Of a stretch of 64,000 bases of DNA, positions 63,350 through 64,000 are shown piece after piece. The notes beneath the pieces were generated by a model. It was not told the DNA's origin. It searched no databases and saw only the letters and a program-made list of their open reading frames with translations. The position numbers were made by a program, and so were the translations under genes. Each line of letters opens with the position of its first letter. The first letter of the stretch is position 1. This DNA is from Acidocella sp. KAb 2-4 (GTDB taxonomy: Bacteria; Pseudomonadota; Alphaproteobacteria; Acetobacterales; Acetobacteraceae): assembly GCF_020567705.1 (NCBI RefSeq), contig NZ_JAJDJU010000012.1, positions 28,423-92,422 of the forward strand. Reading direction: 5' to 3'.

Positions 63350-64000
63350 GGTGGGGGCTCCGCGGAATCGAACACCACCAGATACATGCCCGGATAGGCG
63401 AAGGGATCGGCATCTGGCGGCAGCACGGCGGCCACCGCGCGGTCATCCACCGCGTTGTGCAGGTAATCGGCGTCGAGCACGGCATGGCGGTCGAGGAACA
63501 CATTCATCATCGCGGAGACGCGCACGCAGCCCTTGGAATCGGGGCGGCCGAGGCGAGGCTCTAGCACGTCGGGGTCGGTGGCGTGCACCAGCAGGCGGAT
63601 CTCGCCGGTCTGGCCATCATCCAGCCAGCCCTCGGCGGCGGTCTGCCAGCCGAAATCCCACACCCGGCGGCCTTTGATGCCCAGCCCGCGGATATGGTTC
63701 TCGTTATAGGTGCCCTCAGCCCGGTAATCGAGAATGCCGGTGGTGTGCGGGAATACGCCGGTGGGGGTGATGAAGAAGCCATAGCGCCCGGCGCGGCCGG
63801 TGGAGACCTTGCCGCCGCCGATCACCGCCCACGGCCCGGCGGGGCTGGCGAAGATCACGCGCAATTGCTGCACCGCCGGGTTGCGGTCCACGGCGAGGAC
63901 GAGCTGCGGCTGCGCGAGGCGGTAGGGCGAGGCGGCGAGGGTGGCGCGGGTGCGGGCGATCCAGCCAGCATCCTCGGCCGGGCTGGGGGCGATGTCGCCC
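63346..64000 (-). CDS. L,D-transpeptidase (YkuD domain), N-terminus beyond window edge
   Basis: At least 217 residues, entering the window in frame (GDIAPSPAEDAGWIARTRATLAASPY...). The YkuD catalytic motif is present as HATDPDVLEPRLGRPDSKGCVRVS, with His and the nucleophile Cys in SKGCVR. TGRAGRYGFFITPTGVFPHT is the usual N-terminal strand region. It probably forms 3-3 peptidoglycan cross-links or tethers proteins. No start or signal peptide is visible because of the window edge. Its stop overlaps the nrdJ start. Confidence 0.85.
   Translation of the reverse strand, partial: GDIAPSPAEDAGWIARTRATLAASPYRLAQPQLVLAVDRNPAVQQLRVIFASPAGPWAVIGGGKVSTGRAGRYGFFITPTGVFPHTTGILDYRAEGTYNENHIRGLGIKGRRVWDFGWQTAAEGWLDDGQTGEIRLLVHATDPDVLEPRLGRPDSKGCVRVSAMMNVFLDRHAVLDADYLHNAVDDRAVAAVLPPDADPFAYPGMYLVVFDSAEPPP

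Overview
The window reads as a chromosome segment of a high-GC alphaproteobacterium, most likely an acid-tolerant member of the Acetobacteraceae. This is inferred from the very high GC, the codon use, the petP/petR-like pair divergent from ilvE, the gloB/methyltransferase divergent pair and the cydDCAB block. No rRNA gene, tRNA gene or CRISPR array was seen. Genes are packed tightly, and stop and start codons overlap by four bases (NTGA) at many junctions, so much of the segment is translationally coupled.

1-6.2 kb (minus strand): a coupled five-gene locus of one GT-B glycosyltransferase, two GT4 glycosyltransferases, an ABC exporter and an outer-membrane barrel protein. It looks like a glycan or glycolipid assembly and export system. 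Its AT-rich upstream region carries a repeated 15-bp motif and a 16-bp palindrome.

6.4-20 kb: an accessory region of visibly lower GC. It holds two outer-membrane barrel proteins, a DUF6502/DUF5666 pair, four consecutive small exported proteins (two extremely Gly-rich, one glycine-zipper lipoprotein), a SulP transporter, an aldo/keto reductase, an IS3-family element with a programmed frameshift site and an altered 3' end, and a glycerophosphodiester phosphodiesterase. A non-coding stretch of about 0.7 kb lies before the SulP gene.

20-54.5 kb: core metabolism. In order: glutathione reductase; a DAHP synthase - nicotinate phosphoribosyltransferase - NAD synthetase operon; a SWIM-SNF2 helicase with a sulfotransferase; trpS; a CHAP lipoprotein with murJ; ogt - quinone oxidoreductase - PAP2; thrB - rnhA; a lipoprotein with a 2',3'-cyclic phosphodiesterase; DUF2147; thiS - thiG; aroQ - accB - accC; a MarR/OmpR/histidine-kinase operon divergent from ilvE; a shortened acyltransferase-3; peroxiredoxin - GT2/GtrA - GT39; yqgE - rdgB; gloB divergent from a methyltransferase - SDR - hydroxypyruvate isomerase operon.

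54.6-61.6 kb: the cytochrome bd locus cydD-cydC-cydA-cydB. Two very small membrane-protein genes follow: a 63-residue CydX-like protein with an extra N-terminal helix, and an unrecognised 32-residue protein. A perfect TTGAT-N4-ATCAA FNR/FixK box lies upstream of cydA in class II promoter geometry, and a strong intrinsic terminator closes the operon. The window ends with a short class II (B12-dependent) ribonucleotide reductase coupled to an L,D-transpeptidase that runs off the right edge.

The best candidates for something undescribed are the two small cyd-operon proteins, the Gly-rich exported cluster at 11.3-14.0 kb and the coupled glycosyltransferase/ABC/barrel locus at the left end.
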